Below are positions 14,082 to 15,431 of a DNA stretch of 15,431 nt, piece after piece. The stretch's first letter is position 1, and each line of letters starts with the position of its first letter. Origin of the DNA: Puniceicoccaceae bacterium (lineage in GTDB: Bacteria; Verrucomicrobiota; Verrucomicrobiia; Opitutales; Coraliomargaritaceae). The notes below the pieces were generated by a model. The model made no database searches. It had not been told where the DNA came from and saw nothing but the letters and a program-made list of their open reading frames with translations. The DNA lies in NCBI GenBank assembly GCA_011522825.1, contig WTIG01000126.1:11989-27419 (forward strand). Reading direction: 5' to 3'. The translations under genes were made by a program, and so were the position numbers.

Positions 14082-15431
14082 CTAAAACTTATACTCAGCT
14101 AGCCCCTTATCAAAGGCTTCAGGGTTTTCTGCTAAGTGATAGCGAGGATCATCAATAGCTTCGACAACAACCTCCTTAAATTTGGGACTGGATTTGTAAA
14201 GAAGCTGTTTACAATCTTCACTCAAGTGTTTGAGTTTAACCTTTTTCCCTGCGTCTTCGTATTTGTTGACTAAATTGAAAACAGCTTCAATTGCCGAATG
14301 GTCGCTGACCCGTGATTCGATGAAGTCAATTTCAATTAAATCGGGGTCATTATGAACATCAAATTTACTATTAAATGCCGTGATTGATCCAAAGAACAAA
14401 GGTCCCCAAATTTCGTAGATTTTAGTGCCATCTTTTTTCATGCGCTGTCGAGCTCGAATGCGTTTCGCGCTTTCCCATGAAAAAACCAATGCACTCATAA
14501 TAACACCCGCAATCACTGCGATGGCTAAATCGAAAACAACGGTTAAGGAAGACACTGCGACTAAAACGATCACATCAGTAAGAGGTATCTTGTTTAAAAT
14601 TCTAAAACTACTCCAGGCAAAGGTGCCAATAACAACCATAAACATAACTCCTACAAGGGCGGCAATAGGGACTTGCTCAATTAAGCCCGAAGCAAAAAGA
14701 ATAAATACCAAAAGAAGTACGGCAGCAACGATTCCTGAAAGGCGAGTTCTGCCCCCAGATTTGATGTTGATTAAGGACTGCCCAATCATGGCACAACCAC
14801 CCATTCCTCCAAAGAAGCCTGTGATAAGGTTAGCGCCACCTTGTGCGATGCATTCTTTATTAGCATTCCCTCGTGTCTCTGTTAATTCATCAATTAGGTT
14901 TAGGGTCATTAAGGATTCAATTAAACCGATTGTCGCAAGAATTAAAGCGTATGGAAAAATGAAACTAAGCGTTTCAAAATTTAAAGGTATTTTCGTAAAC
15001 AAATCACCTTGAAATACAGGTAAGCCACCTTCTAGACCAGTTCCGCCACCATCTCGTATAAAGCTACCAACTGTGGCCACGTCTAAATTGCCAAAGATTA
15101 CTAAGAAGGATACAACTAAAATAGCGATGAGTGCCTCAGGAAGTTTTGAGGTAATCTTTGGTAAGAAAAACATAATGCCCATGGTCAGAGCGACTAAGCT
15201 TAGCATGGTATAGAGCTCTTGTCCTCCAAACCAGTGTCCATTTGCATCTTGGAACATGTGTAATTGAGATAAGAAAATAACAATCGCTAGACCGTTCACG
15301 AAACCCATCATTACGGGGTGTGGAATTAAGCGTACGAATTTGCCTAACTTAAAAACGCCAGCAAGTACTTGGATGATGCCCATTAAAATAACGGTGACAA
15401 ATAAGTAATATAGTCCCAATTGTTCGCCAGG
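14082..15431 (-). CDS. SulP-family anion transporter with STAS domain, 5' end cut by window edge
   Basis: An inner-membrane anion transporter of the SulP/SLC26 family; members carry sulfate, bicarbonate or other anions, often with sodium or protons. The visible 449 codons contain the family stretch LGKFVRLIPHPVMMGF, a glycine-rich GFFGGMGGCAMIGQ segment and about ten membrane helices, then a C-terminal STAS domain in the last 110 or so residues, including IDFIESRVSDHSAIEA. The closing HLSEDCKQLL and DPRYHLAENPEAF resemble BicA-like bacterial SulP proteins, but the substrate cannot be settled from this. The frame stays open to the window edge; the in-frame TTG at 15419 is an internal leucine, because family members have about 80-100 residues before this point. 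It ends with TAG at 14082, converging on the 6S RNA candidate. Confidence 0.9.
   Translation of the reverse strand, partial: PGEQLGLYYLFVTVILMGIIQVLAGVFKLGKFVRLIPHPVMMGFVNGLAIVIFLSQLHMFQDANGHWFGGQELYTMLSLVALTMGIMFFLPKITSKLPEALIAILVVSFLVIFGNLDVATVGSFIRDGGGTGLEGGLPVFQGDLFTKIPLNFETLSFIFPYALILATIGLIESLMTLNLIDELTETRGNANKECIAQGGANLITGFFGGMGGCAMIGQSLINIKSGGRTRLSGIVAAVLLLVFILFASGLIEQVPIAALVGVMFMVVIGTFAWSSFRILNKIPLTDVIVLVAVSSLTVVFDLAIAVIAGVIMSALVFSWESAKRIRARQRMKKDGTKIYEIWGPLFFGSITAFNSKFDVHNDPDLIEIDFIESRVSDHSAIEAVFNLVNKYEDAGKKVKLKHLSEDCKQLLYKSSPKFKEVVVEAIDDPRYHLAENPEAFDKGLAEYKF

Noticed and set aside
14425..15012. Open frame of 195 codons on the plus strand, antisense to the SulP gene
   Set aside because: It lies wholly inside a well-supported transporter gene on the other strand, with low-complexity Lys/Thr/Pro/Ile composition and no recognisable motif; a shadow frame.
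15417..15419. TTG at 15419 as the start of the SulP transporter
   Set aside because: The frame is open to the window edge (Pro-Gly-Glu-Gln precede it), and family members have further N-terminal helices; the gene is simply cut by the window.
1..15431. CRISPR arrays, insertion sequences, phage genes, toxin-antitoxin or other defence genes
   Set aside because: No direct repeat arrays, transposase or integrase motifs, or recognisable defence domains were seen. Gene order and base use look uniform and chromosomal.
1..15431. tRNA and rRNA genes
   Set aside because: No cloverleaf with a T-arm GTTCRA element and acceptor pairing was found. The TGTTCGA at 13893-13899 belongs to the 6S-like fold and lacks the other tRNA arms.

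Overview
The window looks like chromosomal DNA from a marine-type Verrucomicrobiota bacterium (Opitutae-like, A+T rich). Three things point there: a 52-residue small basic protein of a family known from Chlamydiae and Verrucomicrobia, an exosortase, and a complex I operon encoding a shortened NuoG. The lineage is an inference from gene content; I cannot run a phylogeny.

Layout. (1) 21-1279, minus strand: an exosortase gene whose ATG overlaps the stop of an upstream gene for a cysteine-free FmdB-like protein. (2) 1280-1415: a divergent control region with a good -10 box just ahead of nuoB and a perfect 14-bp palindrome in the promoter spacer. (3) 1416-9126, plus strand: nuoBCDEFGHI, which encodes the peripheral arm of NADH:quinone oxidoreductase plus the NuoH membrane subunit. 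nuoA and nuoJKLMN are not here. (4) 9141-11499, minus strand: small basic protein, terminator, ABC-F ATPase, folA. The folA end converges on nuoI over an A/T-rich hairpin. (5) 11622-12388, plus strand: two overlapping fluoride channel genes (crcB/fluC pair). (6) 12378-13777, minus strand: a lipoprotein and an OGG1-type 8-oxoguanine DNA glycosylase. (7) 13881-14060, plus strand: no protein, but a strong candidate 6S RNA. (8) 14082 to the right edge, minus strand: a SulP-family anion transporter with a STAS domain, cut by the window edge.

Most of the window is core housekeeping: respiration, folate metabolism, translation-associated proteins, fluoride export and DNA repair. I see no phage, insertion sequence, CRISPR array or defence island. 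The most rewarding points are the unannotated 6S RNA candidate, the palindromic operator candidate at the nuo promoter, two nearly leaderless promoters, the FmdB-like protein without zinc ligands coupled to an exosortase, and an OGG1 homologue with altered opposite-base contact residues.
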